A stretch of 64,000 nucleotides of DNA from an uncultured Eubacteriales bacterium (GTDB lineage Bacteria; Bacillota; Clostridia; Oscillospirales; Acutalibacteraceae): positions 1-64,000 of the forward strand of contig CAKSDI010000005.1 of assembly GCA_934445035.1 (NCBI GenBank), given 5' to 3'. Positions 25,718 through 33,849 of this stretch are shown one piece after another; positions within the stretch are counted from its first letter, which is position 1, and each line of letters starts with the position of its first letter. Under the pieces are notes generated by a model. The model searched no databases, was not told the DNA's origin, and worked only from the letters and a program-made list of their open reading frames with translations. The translations under genes were made by a program, and so were the position numbers.

Positions 25718-27991
25718 ATGGAAAGAAAAATTTCTTTAAACGGAAAGTGGCGCCTTTATTATAATGACGCGGCTCGAAACACAGTCGATGATTTTAAAAG
25801 CGCTGAATCTGTCGAGGCAACTGTGCCGGGAAATGTAGAGCTTGATCTTAAAGCTGCAGGTCTTCTTCCGGCCGACGAGTTTAAGGGTATGAACACCACG
25901 CTCACCGAAAAATATGAGGTTTACGAGTGGTGGTATAACCGCACCTTTACAGCTCCCGAATTTTCTTCTAATGAAAAAGTTTTCTTAAACTTTGCGGGTG
26001 TTGACTGTCACGCGGAATACTTTTTAAACGGCGAAAAGATATTAGAATCCAAAAACGCTTTCATTGCTCACGAAACAGAAGTAACAAACTTCTTAAAATC
26101 GGGAGAGAATGAATTAACGGTACATATAACTTCTTCTGTTAAATTTGACAGCGAGCATACTTTAGAGCAGTACTGTGCAAGCGGCTGGGGCTGTGATTCT
26201 TCTGTATTTTCAAGAAAGCCCGCTCATGCTTACGGCTGGGATATTTTCCCGAGAGTGGTAAGCGCGGGACTTTGGAAAGATGTTGATATAATCATCCGTG
26301 ATGAGTACGGCATTGAAAATGTAAGCTACACCACCGATTTCGGCGGAAACCACGGAACTCTTGCAGTTATGTTCAAAATTAAGGCTCCGCTTGCCGATCT
26401 TTATGATAATAAGCTTAAGGTTATTATTTCGGGTAAATGCGATGATTCCGAATTTTCAAGAGAATTTGAGATAATCCGTGATTTTAACAGAAAATTCTAT
26501 GTCGGAATAGATAATTTAAAGCTTTGGTGGCCTTACGGTTACGGCGACGCTAATATTTACGATTCGAAGATCACTCTTTTATGCGACGGCAAAGAGGTTG
26601 CAAATTACTGCTTTAATGTCGGCGTAAGAAAGATCGAGCTTTATCACACCGATACAATGCTTGATGAAAACCCCGGATTTTATTTCAAGGTCAACGGTCA
26701 TCAGGTATTCTGCCGCGGAAGCAACTGGGTTCCGGTAGACGCTTACCACAGCAGAGATAAGCAGCGCTATGCAAAAGCTTTGGAGCTTGTTTCCGATATC
26801 GGCTGCAACATTTTAAGAGTATGGGGCGGCGGTGTTTACGAGCAGGAAGAATTCTATGATTACTGCGACAGGCACGGAATTATGATTTGGCAGGACTTTA
26901 TGATGGCTTGCCATATCTGCCCCGAAGATCCCGAGAGTATGGCGGAGTATGAAAAGGAATTCACCTGGGCGATCAAGACTTTGAGAAATCACCCCTCTAT
27001 CGCTCTTTGGGCAGGCGATAACGAGATCGATTCTGCTACTGTCGGAAACCGCAATCCGAACAAGAACAATATTACAAGAAAGCTGCTTCCGGATCTTATA
27101 AATAAGTATGATTACAGGCGCCCCTATATCCCGAGTTCGCCTTATATTTCAGAGAAGCTTTTCAAGCTCTTAAAGAGCGGAAACCGCAATGCGTATGTTG
27201 AAAACCACCTTTGGGGTGCGAGAGATTACTATAAAGCTGATTTCTATAAGTATTCTACAGCCGCTTTCGTCAGCGAAACAGGTTATCACGGCTGCCCGTC
27301 TGTTGAGTCGCTTAAGAAAATTGTTGATGAAGATAAGCTTTGGCCTATTTTCAACGAGCAGTGGACTCTTCATTCTTCTGATCAGAAAGGCAACGACGGC
27401 CGAGTAAGACTTATGGACGATCAGATAGTTCAGCTCTTCGGCAAAAAAACCGAAAACATTGAGGATTTCTCTCTTGCTTCACAGATCTCTCAGGCAGAGG
27501 CAAAGAAGTACTTTATCGAAAGAGTAAGAATAGGCAGACCGAATACCGGCGGTATTCTTTGGTGGAATTTGCTTGACGGTTGGCCGCAGATGTCCGACGC
27601 GGTTGTAGATTATTTCTATGACAAGAAGCTTGCTTATTACTATATCAAGCGCGCTCAGGCTCCTATCGCTCTTATGATGGGCGAGCTTCACGACTGGAGA
27701 TACACCCTTTATGCTCTAAACGATACAAGAACCGCCGTTAAAGGAACTTACAAGGTTTCCGATATCGAAACAGGCGAAGTTATAGCAGAGGGCGGATTTA
27801 ATGCCAATGCAAACGGCAAAACAGGCGTTACCAATTTCAGAATGTTCTACTCCGAGCAGAGAATGCTGCTTATCGAGTGGGATATCGACGGAAAGAAATA
27901 TTACAATCATTATCTTACAGGCTATCCGCCGTTTGATTTTGAGAAGTATAAAAAATGGCTTAATAAGCTTAACGAGATAACAGCCGAATAA
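25718..27991 (+). CDS. GH2 glycoside hydrolase, beta-mannosidase-like
   Basis: A 757-aa enzyme with the GH2 order: N-terminal jelly-roll (KISLNGKWRLYY ... VPGNVELDL), immunoglobulin-like domain, TIM barrel. The acid/base is Glu 436 in WAGDNEID and the nucleophile Glu 520 in SETGYHG. The region VFCRGSNWVPVDAYHSR and LRVWGGGVYEQEEFYDYCD are typical of beta-mannosidases. It has no signal peptide, so it acts on imported mannosides or oligosaccharides in the cytoplasm. It carries its own promoter. Confidence 0.9.
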   Translation: MERKISLNGKWRLYYNDAARNTVDDFKSAESVEATVPGNVELDLKAAGLLPADEFKGMNTTLTEKYEVYEWWYNRTFTAPEFSSNEKVFLNFAGVDCHAEYFLNGEKILESKNAFIAHETEVTNFLKSGENELTVHITSSVKFDSEHTLEQYCASGWGCDSSVFSRKPAHAYGWDIFPRVVSAGLWKDVDIIIRDEYGIENVSYTTDFGGNHGTLAVMFKIKAPLADLYDNKLKVIISGKCDDSEFSREFEIIRDFNRKFYVGIDNLKLWWPYGYGDANIYDSKITLLCDGKEVANYCFNVGVRKIELYHTDTMLDENPGFYFKVNGHQVFCRGSNWVPVDAYHSRDKQRYAKALELVSDIGCNILRVWGGGVYEQEEFYDYCDRHGIMIWQDFMMACHICPEDPESMAEYEKEFTWAIKTLRNHPSIALWAGDNEIDSATVGNRNPNKNNITRKLLPDLINKYDYRRPYIPSSPYISEKLFKLLKSGNRNAYVENHLWGARDYYKADFYKYSTAAFVSETGYHGCPSVESLKKIVDEDKLWPIFNEQWTLHSSDQKGNDGRVRLMDDQIVQLFGKKTENIEDFSLASQISQAEAKKYFIERVRIGRPNTGGILWWNLLDGWPQMSDAVVDYFYDKKLAYYYIKRAQAPIALMMGELHDWRYTLYALNDTRTAVKGTYKVSDIETGEVIAEGGFNANANGKTGVTNFRMFYSEQRMLLIEWDIDGKKYYNHYLTGYPPFDFEKYKKWLNKLNEITAE

Positions 27992-28000
27992 AAATTAAAA

Positions 28001-28025
28001 ATCGCAGGTTTTAAAAACCTGCGAT
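28001..28025. terminator. Bidirectional terminator between GH2 and pyridoxamine kinase
   Basis: ATCGCAGGTTTT / AAAACCTGCGAT stem with short overlap at the loop, followed by CTTTTT on plus and TTTTTAATTTTT on minus; it serves both convergent genes. Confidence 0.85.
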
Positions 28026-28030
28026 CTTTT

Positions 28031-28867
28031 TCATTTAAGAAGCTCGATAAGATAAGGAATTTCGGGTTCGAAATTCACGCTGTAACGCTGATCGGGATCG
28101 GTCAAAAGCGTTGACTCTATACACTTTGAAGTAAACTTCACGGAAATTGAAACTGCCTGACGCAGGCTTTTGCCTAAAGTAAGAGCGGAGGTAAGCACGC
28201 TTGAGAAGATATCGCCCGTTCCGTGAAAGCTAACATTATAATATTTATCGGAAATAAATTCAAAATTTCCGTTCTCAAGAAAGACCGCGCCGATATTTTT
28301 TTCATCAAACCTTACGCCTGTGATAACAGCCGAGGCGGAAGTGAGATCGGATAATTTATATAAAAGCTCTTCAATATATTTTTTATCATAGGGCGGAGAT
28401 TTATATTCGGTATCGGTCAAAAAGCATGCCTCGGTGATATTCGGGGTGATAACATTAGCATTAGTTATCAGCTTTTTCATATATTCGGGAAAGTCGGGCT
28501 CAAATCCGCCGTAAAGCTTTCCGAAGTCCGCCATAACGGGATCGACTATGACAAGCGCATTATCCTTTTTTAAAAGTGCTATAGCGTTTTTCACAATTTC
28601 TGCCTGGGCGATACTTCCGAGATAGCCTGTAAAAACTGTGTCGAACTCAATATTTTCGCTGTTTAAGTGGCGGGCGACGGGGAGAATATCGTCGGTAAGA
28701 TCGCGGAAAGTGTATCCCTTAAACCCGCCGGTGTGGGTGGAGAGCACTGCCGTGGGTATAACGGCGGTTTCGATTCCTGCGGCGGAAATAATGGGCAGAA
28801 CCACGGTGAGCGAGCATCTGCCGAAGCAGGAAATATCGTTAACAGCCGCTACTCTTTTCCTAATCAT
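28031..28867 (-). CDS. Pyridoxamine/pyridoxal kinase
   Basis: A 278-aa ribokinase-superfamily enzyme that phosphorylates pyridoxal, pyridoxine or pyridoxamine in B6 salvage. The N-terminal VAAVNDISCFGRCSLTVVLP, THTGGFKGYTF and C-terminal SFHGTGDIFSSVL (anion hole and catalytic Asp) are characteristic of the PdxY/PdxK-like group seen in Firmicutes. The start overlaps the end of nth by 4 bp. Confidence 0.88.
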   Translation of the reverse strand: MIRKRVAAVNDISCFGRCSLTVVLPIISAAGIETAVIPTAVLSTHTGGFKGYTFRDLTDDILPVARHLNSENIEFDTVFTGYLGSIAQAEIVKNAIALLKKDNALVIVDPVMADFGKLYGGFEPDFPEYMKKLITNANVITPNITEACFLTDTEYKSPPYDKKYIEELLYKLSDLTSASAVITGVRFDEKNIGAVFLENGNFEFISDKYYNVSFHGTGDIFSSVLTSALTLGKSLRQAVSISVKFTSKCIESTLLTDPDQRYSVNFEPEIPYLIELLK

Positions 28868-29520
28868 TTTTTCTTACCTTTCTTTTTAAGCTCTTTCGGG
28901 CAGAATTCGTCTAAGGGGCATCTTTGGCAGTCCGCAATTCTTGCCGTGCAGATATCTCTGCCGAAAATGACCGTTCTATGGCAAAAATCGGAAGATTTTT
29001 CAGGCGGCAGGTATTTTATCATTTCAAGCTCCACTTTTTTGGGATCGGTCGTGTTTACAAGCTTTAAGCGGTTGCAAAGCCTTATAAAATGCGTATCGGT
29101 CACCACTGCGGGCTTATGAAAAACATCGCCTAAAATAAGGTTGGCGGTTTTTCTTCCTACGCCCGGCAAAGAGGTAAGGCCCTCGATATTGTCGGGGACT
29201 TTGCCTTCAAATCTTTCGTTTAAAGCCTTACTCATTTCTATAAGGTCCTTAGCCTTTGTTTTATAAAGACCGCAGCTTTTTATAAGTTCTTCCACATCTT
29301 TTAATTCTGCTTCAGCCAAAGATTCAGAGTCGGGATATTTTTCAAAAAGGGCGGGAGTTACGAGATTTACTCTTGCATCGGTACACTGCGCGGAGAGGCG
29401 GGTGGCAACGAGCAGCTGAAACGGAGTTTTATATTCAAGCGAGCAAACGGCGTCGGGATAAAGCTTTTCGAGCGCATCTACCGCCTTTAAGGCAAGTTCT
29501 TTTTTACGCACGCGAAACAT
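28864..29520 (-). CDS. nth: Endonuclease III
   Basis: A 218-aa bifunctional DNA glycosylase/AP lyase for oxidised pyrimidines. Helix-hairpin-helix with the catalytic lysine in LPGVGRKTAN, catalytic Asp in VVTDTHFIRLCNRL, and a C-terminal [4Fe-4S] loop C-x6-C-x2-C-x5-C (CTARIADCQRCPLDEFCP). Length is normal. It overlaps the PTS IIC gene by 17 bp and the B6 kinase by 4 bp, so the three form one transcript. Confidence 0.95.
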   Translation of the reverse strand: MFRVRKKELALKAVDALEKLYPDAVCSLEYKTPFQLLVATRLSAQCTDARVNLVTPALFEKYPDSESLAEAELKDVEELIKSCGLYKTKAKDLIEMSKALNERFEGKVPDNIEGLTSLPGVGRKTANLILGDVFHKPAVVTDTHFIRLCNRLKLVNTTDPKKVELEMIKYLPPEKSSDFCHRTVIFGRDICTARIADCQRCPLDEFCPKELKKKGKKK

Positions 29521-30571
29521 TCTCCAGCTTAAGATCGCCGTTTTTAATAAATCCGAGTTTTCTCATAGCCTCGCTTATTCCGAAGCAGATTACTGCCGGA
29601 AGAATAAAGTGCATAGCGAGAATTTCGACTATTGCAAGTGAGGGTGACATAGCGGCGACGGTTTCACTGCCCTTTGTCATAGCCTCGAAAGCGGCAAACT
29701 GACCTACAAGACCTGCAGAGCCCATACCGGAGCCTACGGGGGAGCTTAGCATTTTAAGAGCCGCTGAAGATATGGGGCCTAAAACGGCGCTTGAAATTAT
29801 AGAGGGGATCCACACCTGCGGGTGGCGGATAATATTGGGCATCTGAATCATAGAAGTGCCGAGACCCTGTGCTACAAGGCCGCCGAGCTTATTTTCACGG
29901 TAGGAAATAACCGCGAAGCCCACCATATTGCAGCAGCAGCCGATAGTTGCGGCGCCTGCGGCAATTCCGGTGATACCCATAGAAATTCCTATAGCTGCCG
30001 AGGATATCGGCAAAGTGAGCAGAATTCCCATTATAACAGAGATCGCCATTCCGCCGAGGATCGGGGATTTTTCAACATTTATATTTACAAGATTTCCTAT
30101 CCACTTCATAGCGGCGGCAATATAGGGACCTACGAGATATCCTGCCGCGCAGCCTACCAAAATACAGCAAAGCGGAGTAAGGATTATATCAAGTTTAGTT
30201 CTTCCGGAAACGAGGAAACCTATTTCCACCGCCACATAAGCGGCAATAAAAGCGCCGAGCGGCTCGCCGGGAGCGCCGAGCTTAAAGCCCTCTATCAGTA
30301 GGTTTGGGAACGCGCCGACAGTACCTGCAACGGCGGCTGAAACCGTGGCTAAAGGCGAAGCCTTTAATTTACAGGCAACTCCTACACCTATTCCCGCACC
30401 CGTAACTGTTTTTGCGACGGAGCCGATGACCGTGATATATCTGCCGAAAGTATTATCCCCGATAAGAGAGCCTATCTGACAGATTATAGTGCCTATGATC
30501 AAGGTGGAGAACAGACCGAAAGCCATTCCCGAAAGACCGTCGATAAAAAGGCGGTTTAAATATTTTTTCAT
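29504..30571 (-). CDS. PTS IIC-like membrane protein, PfoR family
   Basis: A 355-aa polytopic protein of the PTS_EIIC_2 / PfoR type: N-terminal YLNRLFIDGLSGMAFGLFST, many Gly/Ala-rich helices, ISMGITGIAAGAATIGCCCN. The start is placed at the ATG whose RBS (GAGGGGAAAG) is clear, 22 codons inside the longest frame. No IIA, IIB or HPr genes accompany it; members of this family are found alone and may transport or sense a small sugar or acid. It heads the minus-strand unit with nth and the B6 kinase. Confidence 0.85.
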   Translation of the reverse strand: MKKYLNRLFIDGLSGMAFGLFSTLIIGTIICQIGSLIGDNTFGRYITVIGSVAKTVTGAGIGVGVACKLKASPLATVSAAVAGTVGAFPNLLIEGFKLGAPGEPLGAFIAAYVAVEIGFLVSGRTKLDIILTPLCCILVGCAAGYLVGPYIAAAMKWIGNLVNINVEKSPILGGMAISVIMGILLTLPISSAAIGISMGITGIAAGAATIGCCCNMVGFAVISYRENKLGGLVAQGLGTSMIQMPNIIRHPQVWIPSIISSAVLGPISSAALKMLSSPVGSGMGSAGLVGQFAAFEAMTKGSETVAAMSPSLAIVEILAMHFILPAVICFGISEAMRKLGFIKNGDLKLENVSRA

Positions 30572-30608
30572 TTTTCTTTCCCCTCTGCTTAAAAAAGTGA
30601 TTGCAACT

Positions 30609-30637
30609 ATTATATAATAAAAGCGCTTGATTTTCAA
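30609..30637 (-). promoter_or_regulatory. Promoter of the PTS IIC-nth-B6 kinase unit
   Basis: Minus strand TTGAAA (30637-30632), 17-bp spacer holding the 6-bp palindrome AGCGCT, TATAAT (30614-30609). Confidence 0.7.
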
Positions 30638-30645
30638 TAGAATTA

Positions 30646-30674
30646 TTGCATTTAAAGGGTTTTTGTGGTAAAAT
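30646..30674 (+). promoter_or_regulatory. Promoter of the phosphatase-ruvX unit
   Basis: TTGCAT (30646-30651), 17-bp spacer, TAAAAT (30669-30674) with TGG just before it (extended -10). Confidence 0.6.
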
Positions 30675-30709
30675 CGTTATAGTTTAAATATATTGGAACG
30701 GAGTTTAAA

Positions 30710-31381
30710 ATGACGGAAATTTATCTTGTAAGGCACTGCGAGGCTATGGGCAACTTAAAGCGCCTTTTTCAGGGAAGCACGGATTGCGATGTAAGCGAAA
30801 CGGGTAAGATCCAGCTTGGATTTTTAGAAAAAAGATTTGAAAATATTCATCTTGACGCTATTTATTCAAGCCCCTTAAAGCGAGCTTTCAAAACGGCGGA
30901 GGCTATAAGAGGAAATAAAAACATAAAAATCGAAACGGAAAGCGGACTTAGGGAGATCTGCGGCGGGATTTATGAGGGGAAGCCGTTTAGAGAAACATTT
31001 TTGGCGGTGCCCGGTCTTGCGGATATTTGGAATAATCATCCGCAGGATTTCGCTCCCCCTGAGGGCGAGCCTATGAGAGAGGCATACGAAAGAATTTACG
31101 AAACCATAAAGGAAATAGTAAAGAAAAATCCTGATAGAAAAGTCGCCTGTGCTTCGCACGGCGGAATTATCCGCTGCCTTATGTGCAGGCTTATGTTTAA
31201 CGATATCGAAAGGCTTTCGGAAGTCGCCTGGAGCGAAAACACATCGGTGACATTACTTAAATTTTCTCCCGATATGAGCTTTGAAATTGAGTTTTACAAC
31301 GATCATTCCCATGTGCCCGACGCTTATATGCCGAAAAGGAACAGGATAGTTGATTTCGTTATGGATGAGGATAAAAAATGA
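30710..31381 (+). CDS. Histidine phosphatase (phosphoglycerate-mutase-like)
   Basis: A 223-aa member of the histidine phosphatase superfamily. The phospho-acceptor motif reads LVRHCEA (usual RHG; here Cys replaces Gly), with IYSSPLKRAFKTAE, the acid Glu in REICGGIYEGK, and the second catalytic His in CASHGGIIRCLM. Probably a small-molecule phosphatase (sugar phosphate, alpha-ribazole-type or unknown). It overlaps ruvX by 4 bp. Confidence 0.88.
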   Translation: MTEIYLVRHCEAMGNLKRLFQGSTDCDVSETGKIQLGFLEKRFENIHLDAIYSSPLKRAFKTAEAIRGNKNIKIETESGLREICGGIYEGKPFRETFLAVPGLADIWNNHPQDFAPPEGEPMREAYERIYETIKEIVKKNPDRKVACASHGGIIRCLMCRLMFNDIERLSEVAWSENTSVTLLKFSPDMSFEIEFYNDHSHVPDAYMPKRNRIVDFVMDEDKK

Positions 31382-31794
31382 TCATAATGTCGGTCGATTT
31401 AGGTCTTGCGAGAACGGGTCTTGCGGTTTGTGACAAATCGGAAAGCTTTGTTTTTCCGAGGGAAGTAATACACGAGCGTAACGAGGATAGGCTGATAGAA
31501 GCTATAACTAAAAAAGCAAAAGAGGAAAATGCGGAGCTTTTAGTCGTAGGTCTTCCAAAAAATATGGACGGTTCGCTCGGATCAAGAGCCGAGGAATGCA
31601 AAAGCTGTGCTGAAAGGTTAGAAGAAAAAAGCGGTATAAAAACAGTCCTTTTCGATGAGCGCTGTACCACTATGGCGGCGGAAAATTATCTTAATCTTTC
31701 CGATACGAGGGGCAAAAAGCGCAAGCAGGTTATAGACGCGGTTGCGGCTGTTATAATTCTTGAAGATTTTATCAGATTAAGAAAAATAAAGTAA
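31378..31794 (+). CDS. ruvX: RuvX/YqgF Holliday-junction resolvase-like
   Basis: A 138-aa RNase H-fold protein of the YqgF family, involved in 16S rRNA 5'-end processing and proposed to act on Holliday junctions. The family N-terminus MSVDLGLARTG with catalytic Asp, VVGLPKNMDGS and the C-terminal DERCTTMAAE and DAVAAVIIL (last catalytic Asp) are present. Translationally coupled to the phosphatase upstream. Confidence 0.92.
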   Translation: MIIMSVDLGLARTGLAVCDKSESFVFPREVIHERNEDRLIEAITKKAKEENAELLVVGLPKNMDGSLGSRAEECKSCAERLEEKSGIKTVLFDERCTTMAAENYLNLSDTRGKKRKQVIDAVAAVIILEDFIRLRKIK

Positions 31795-31814
31795 AAAAAT
31801 GTCGGGTTTGGGTA

Positions 31815-31843
31815 TTGAGTTTTGATTTAAGAAATGATATAAT
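31815..31843 (+). promoter_or_regulatory. Strong promoter of the NifU-like/GGGtGRT unit
   Basis: TTGAGT (31815-31820), 17-bp spacer, TATAAT (31838-31843) with extended TGA. Followed by AAAGGAG before the ATG. Confidence 0.75.
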
Positions 31844-31875
31844 AATTTCGTTAGAATACCGAAAGGAGAACATAT

Positions 31876-32577
31876 ATGATTTATTCAAAAGAAGTAGAAA
31901 ATATGTGTCCCGTTGTCAAGGGTCCGAAGCACGGTCCCGCTCCGATCCCGGAAGAAGGCAAGTGGATACAGGCAAAAGAGATAAAAGATATCTCCGGCTA
32001 TACTCACGGTGTGGGTTGGTGCGCACCTCAGCAGGGAGCCTGCAAGCTTTCGCTTAATGTTAAAGACGGAGTTATAGAAGAGGCTCTTGTTGAAACAGTC
32101 GGATGTTCGGGTATGACTCATTCCGCAGCTATGGCTGCTGAAATTCTTCCCGGCAAGACTGTTCTTGAAGCTTTGAACACCGACCTTGTTTGCGACGCTA
32201 TAAACACCGCTATGCGCGAGCTTTTCTTACAGATCGTTTACGGAAGAAGCCAGTCAGCTTTCTCTGAGGGCGGCCTTGTAATAGGAGCAGGTATGGAAGA
32301 TCTCGGAAAAGGCGCACGCTCAATGGTTGGTACTATGTACGGAACTAAGGCTAAGGGCGTTAGATACCTTGAAATGACAGAGGGCTACTGCACAAGAATG
32401 GCTCTCGATGAGAACGACGAGGTCATAGGCTACGAATTCGTTTCGCTCGGCAAGATGACAGACCTTATTAAAAAGGGTATGGAGCCGAACGAGGCTTACA
32501 AAAAATCAATGGGTCATTACGGCCGCTTCAATGAAGAAGACGGTGCGGTCAAGTACATTGATCCGCGTGAAGAATAA
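31876..32577 (+). CDS. NifU-like (Fe-S scaffold-type) protein of the GGGtGRT pair
   Basis: A 233-aa cytoplasmic protein. The central part resembles the IscU/NifU N-terminal fold: VGWCAPQQGACKLSLNVKDG, then GCSGMTHSAAMAAEILPGKT, close to the scaffold pattern of a cysteine followed by a Ser/Ala-rich helix and Gly-Lys. Further cysteines are at GWC, GAC, LVCD and GYCT. The N- and C-terminal extensions (KHGPAPIPEEGKW; the acidic YIDPREE end) are unlike IscU. It is always read here as a pair with the GGGtGRT gene 14 bp downstream. Metal-cluster assembly or metal handling is a reasonable guess, not shown. Confidence 0.72.
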   Translation: MIYSKEVENMCPVVKGPKHGPAPIPEEGKWIQAKEIKDISGYTHGVGWCAPQQGACKLSLNVKDGVIEEALVETVGCSGMTHSAAMAAEILPGKTVLEALNTDLVCDAINTAMRELFLQIVYGRSQSAFSEGGLVIGAGMEDLGKGARSMVGTMYGTKAKGVRYLEMTEGYCTRMALDENDEVIGYEFVSLGKMTDLIKKGMEPNEAYKKSMGHYGRFNEEDGAVKYIDPREE

Positions 32578-32591
32578 GGAGGTACGGTATA

Positions 32592-33605
32592 ATGGCACAG
32601 TTTGAAGGTTATGAAAGACGCGAGGCAAAGATCCTCGGTGTTCTTAAAAATTACGGTATCTCTTCTATTGACGAGTGCAAGGATATCTGCGAGAAAAACG
32701 GTATCGATCCTTACACCATAGTTCAGGAAACACAGCCTATCTGCTTTGAAAACGCTAAATGGGCATACACCGTAGGCTCTGCTATCGCTATCAAAGAGGC
32801 TGAGCGCACCGGTGATAAATCGGCAGCTACTGCCGCCGCTAATATCGGCGTAGGTCTGCAGTCATTCTGTATCCCGGGCTCCGTTGCTGAAAACCGCAAG
32901 GTTGGATTAGGCCACGGAAACCTCGGGAAAATGCTCCTTTCGGAAGAAACCGAGTGCTTCTGCTTCCTCGCAGGCCACGAATCCTTTGCGGCTGCCGAGG
33001 GCGCTATCAAGATCGCTCTTAACGCAAACAAGGTAAGAATTAAACCGCTTCGCGTTATTCTTAACGGTCTCGGAAAAGACGCGGCTTATATAATTTCAAG
33101 AATAAACGGCTTTACCTATGTTGAAACCGAGTTCGATCCTTATGCGGAAGAGGTAAAGGTAGTTTACGAAAAAGCTTTCTCAAAGGGAGCAAGAGCCGAT
33201 GTTAAGTGCTACGGCGCAGATAATGTTCCAGAGGGCGTTGCTATAATGAAGCTTGAGAAGGTCGGCGTTTCCATTACAGGTAACTCCACTAACCCGACTC
33301 GTTTCCAGCACCCCGTTGCAGGCACCTACAAAAAGTGGTGCAATGAAAACGGAGTTAATTACTTCTCTGTTGCATCGGGCGGCGGTACAGGAAGAACACT
33401 TCATCCTGATAATATGGCTGCAGGTCCTTCTTCTTACGGAATGACCGATACTATGGGCCGTATGCATTCAGACGCACAGTTCGCAGGTTCTTCATCAGTT
33501 CCGGCACATGTTGAAATGATGGGACTTATCGGTGCGGGCAACAACCCGATGGTTGGTATGACCGTTGCTTGTGCGGTTGCAGTTCAGCAGGCTCTGAATA
33601 AATAA
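32592..33605 (+). CDS. GGGtGRT protein, unknown function
   Basis: A 337-aa protein of the family named for its motif, here SGGGTGRT at 262-269. Other marked stretches: GHGNLGKM, CFCFLAGHESFAAAEGA, RVILNGLGKDAAYIISRING, GNSTNPTRFQHP and GAGNNPMVGMTVACAVAVQQA. Gly-rich loops and a Rossmann-like stretch suggest nucleotide or cofactor binding. It follows the NifU-like gene by 14 bp behind AAGGAGG and a strong promoter, and both use preferred codons, so high expression is likely. I know of no assigned biochemical role. Confidence 0.85.
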   Translation: MAQFEGYERREAKILGVLKNYGISSIDECKDICEKNGIDPYTIVQETQPICFENAKWAYTVGSAIAIKEAERTGDKSAATAAANIGVGLQSFCIPGSVAENRKVGLGHGNLGKMLLSEETECFCFLAGHESFAAAEGAIKIALNANKVRIKPLRVILNGLGKDAAYIISRINGFTYVETEFDPYAEEVKVVYEKAFSKGARADVKCYGADNVPEGVAIMKLEKVGVSITGNSTNPTRFQHPVAGTYKKWCNENGVNYFSVASGGGTGRTLHPDNMAAGPSSYGMTDTMGRMHSDAQFAGSSSVPAHVEMMGLIGAGNNPMVGMTVACAVAVQQALNK

Positions 33606-33617
33606 AATAACAAAAAT

Positions 33618-33655
33618 AAAAAAACCGGGTTCATTAATTTGAACCCGATTTTTTT
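33618..33655. terminator. Bidirectional terminator after the GGGtGRT gene
   Basis: CGGGTTCA / TGAACCCG stem with A-run before and T7 after. The stop codon of the minus-strand 71-aa gene (33634-33636) lies in the loop. Confidence 0.85.
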
Positions 33656-33849
33656 GTAAATTTAAAATCAAGAATTCTAAAGCCGTTTTTATTTATCTCT
33701 ACGGCTTTTTTATCTTCATCAAACCCGACTTTTCGGCAGGCTGAATATGCTTTTGCCACGCCGTAGACCGAGAAGATCAGGCAAAATGCCACAACCATAC
33801 TGAATAAAAACGATTTTAAAAACAAACTTCCATTTTTATTTTTCTTCAT
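33634..33849 (-). CDS. Small membrane protein downstream of spoIIP (71 aa)
   Basis: One membrane helix (about 12-34, after a basic KKNKNGSLFLKS start), then a short polar C-terminal segment predicted outside the cytoplasm. The start overlaps the end of spoIIP by 4 bp, so it is translationally coupled to it. No family recognised. The position suggests a role in the mother cell or forespore during engulfment, but this is only association. Confidence 0.7.
   Translation of the reverse strand: MKKNKNGSLFLKSFLFSMVVAFCLIFSVYGVAKAYSACRKVGFDEDKKAVEINKNGFRILDFKFTKKSGSN

Noticed and set aside
30737..30751. Inactive histidine phosphatase because RHC replaces RHG
   Set aside because: The glycine is not catalytic; both histidines and the acid residue are intact, so the enzyme is treated as active.
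31795..31875. Riboswitch upstream of the NifU-like gene
   Set aside because: Only about 30 nt of leader remains after the predicted start point; too short for a known riboswitch and no strong stem seen.
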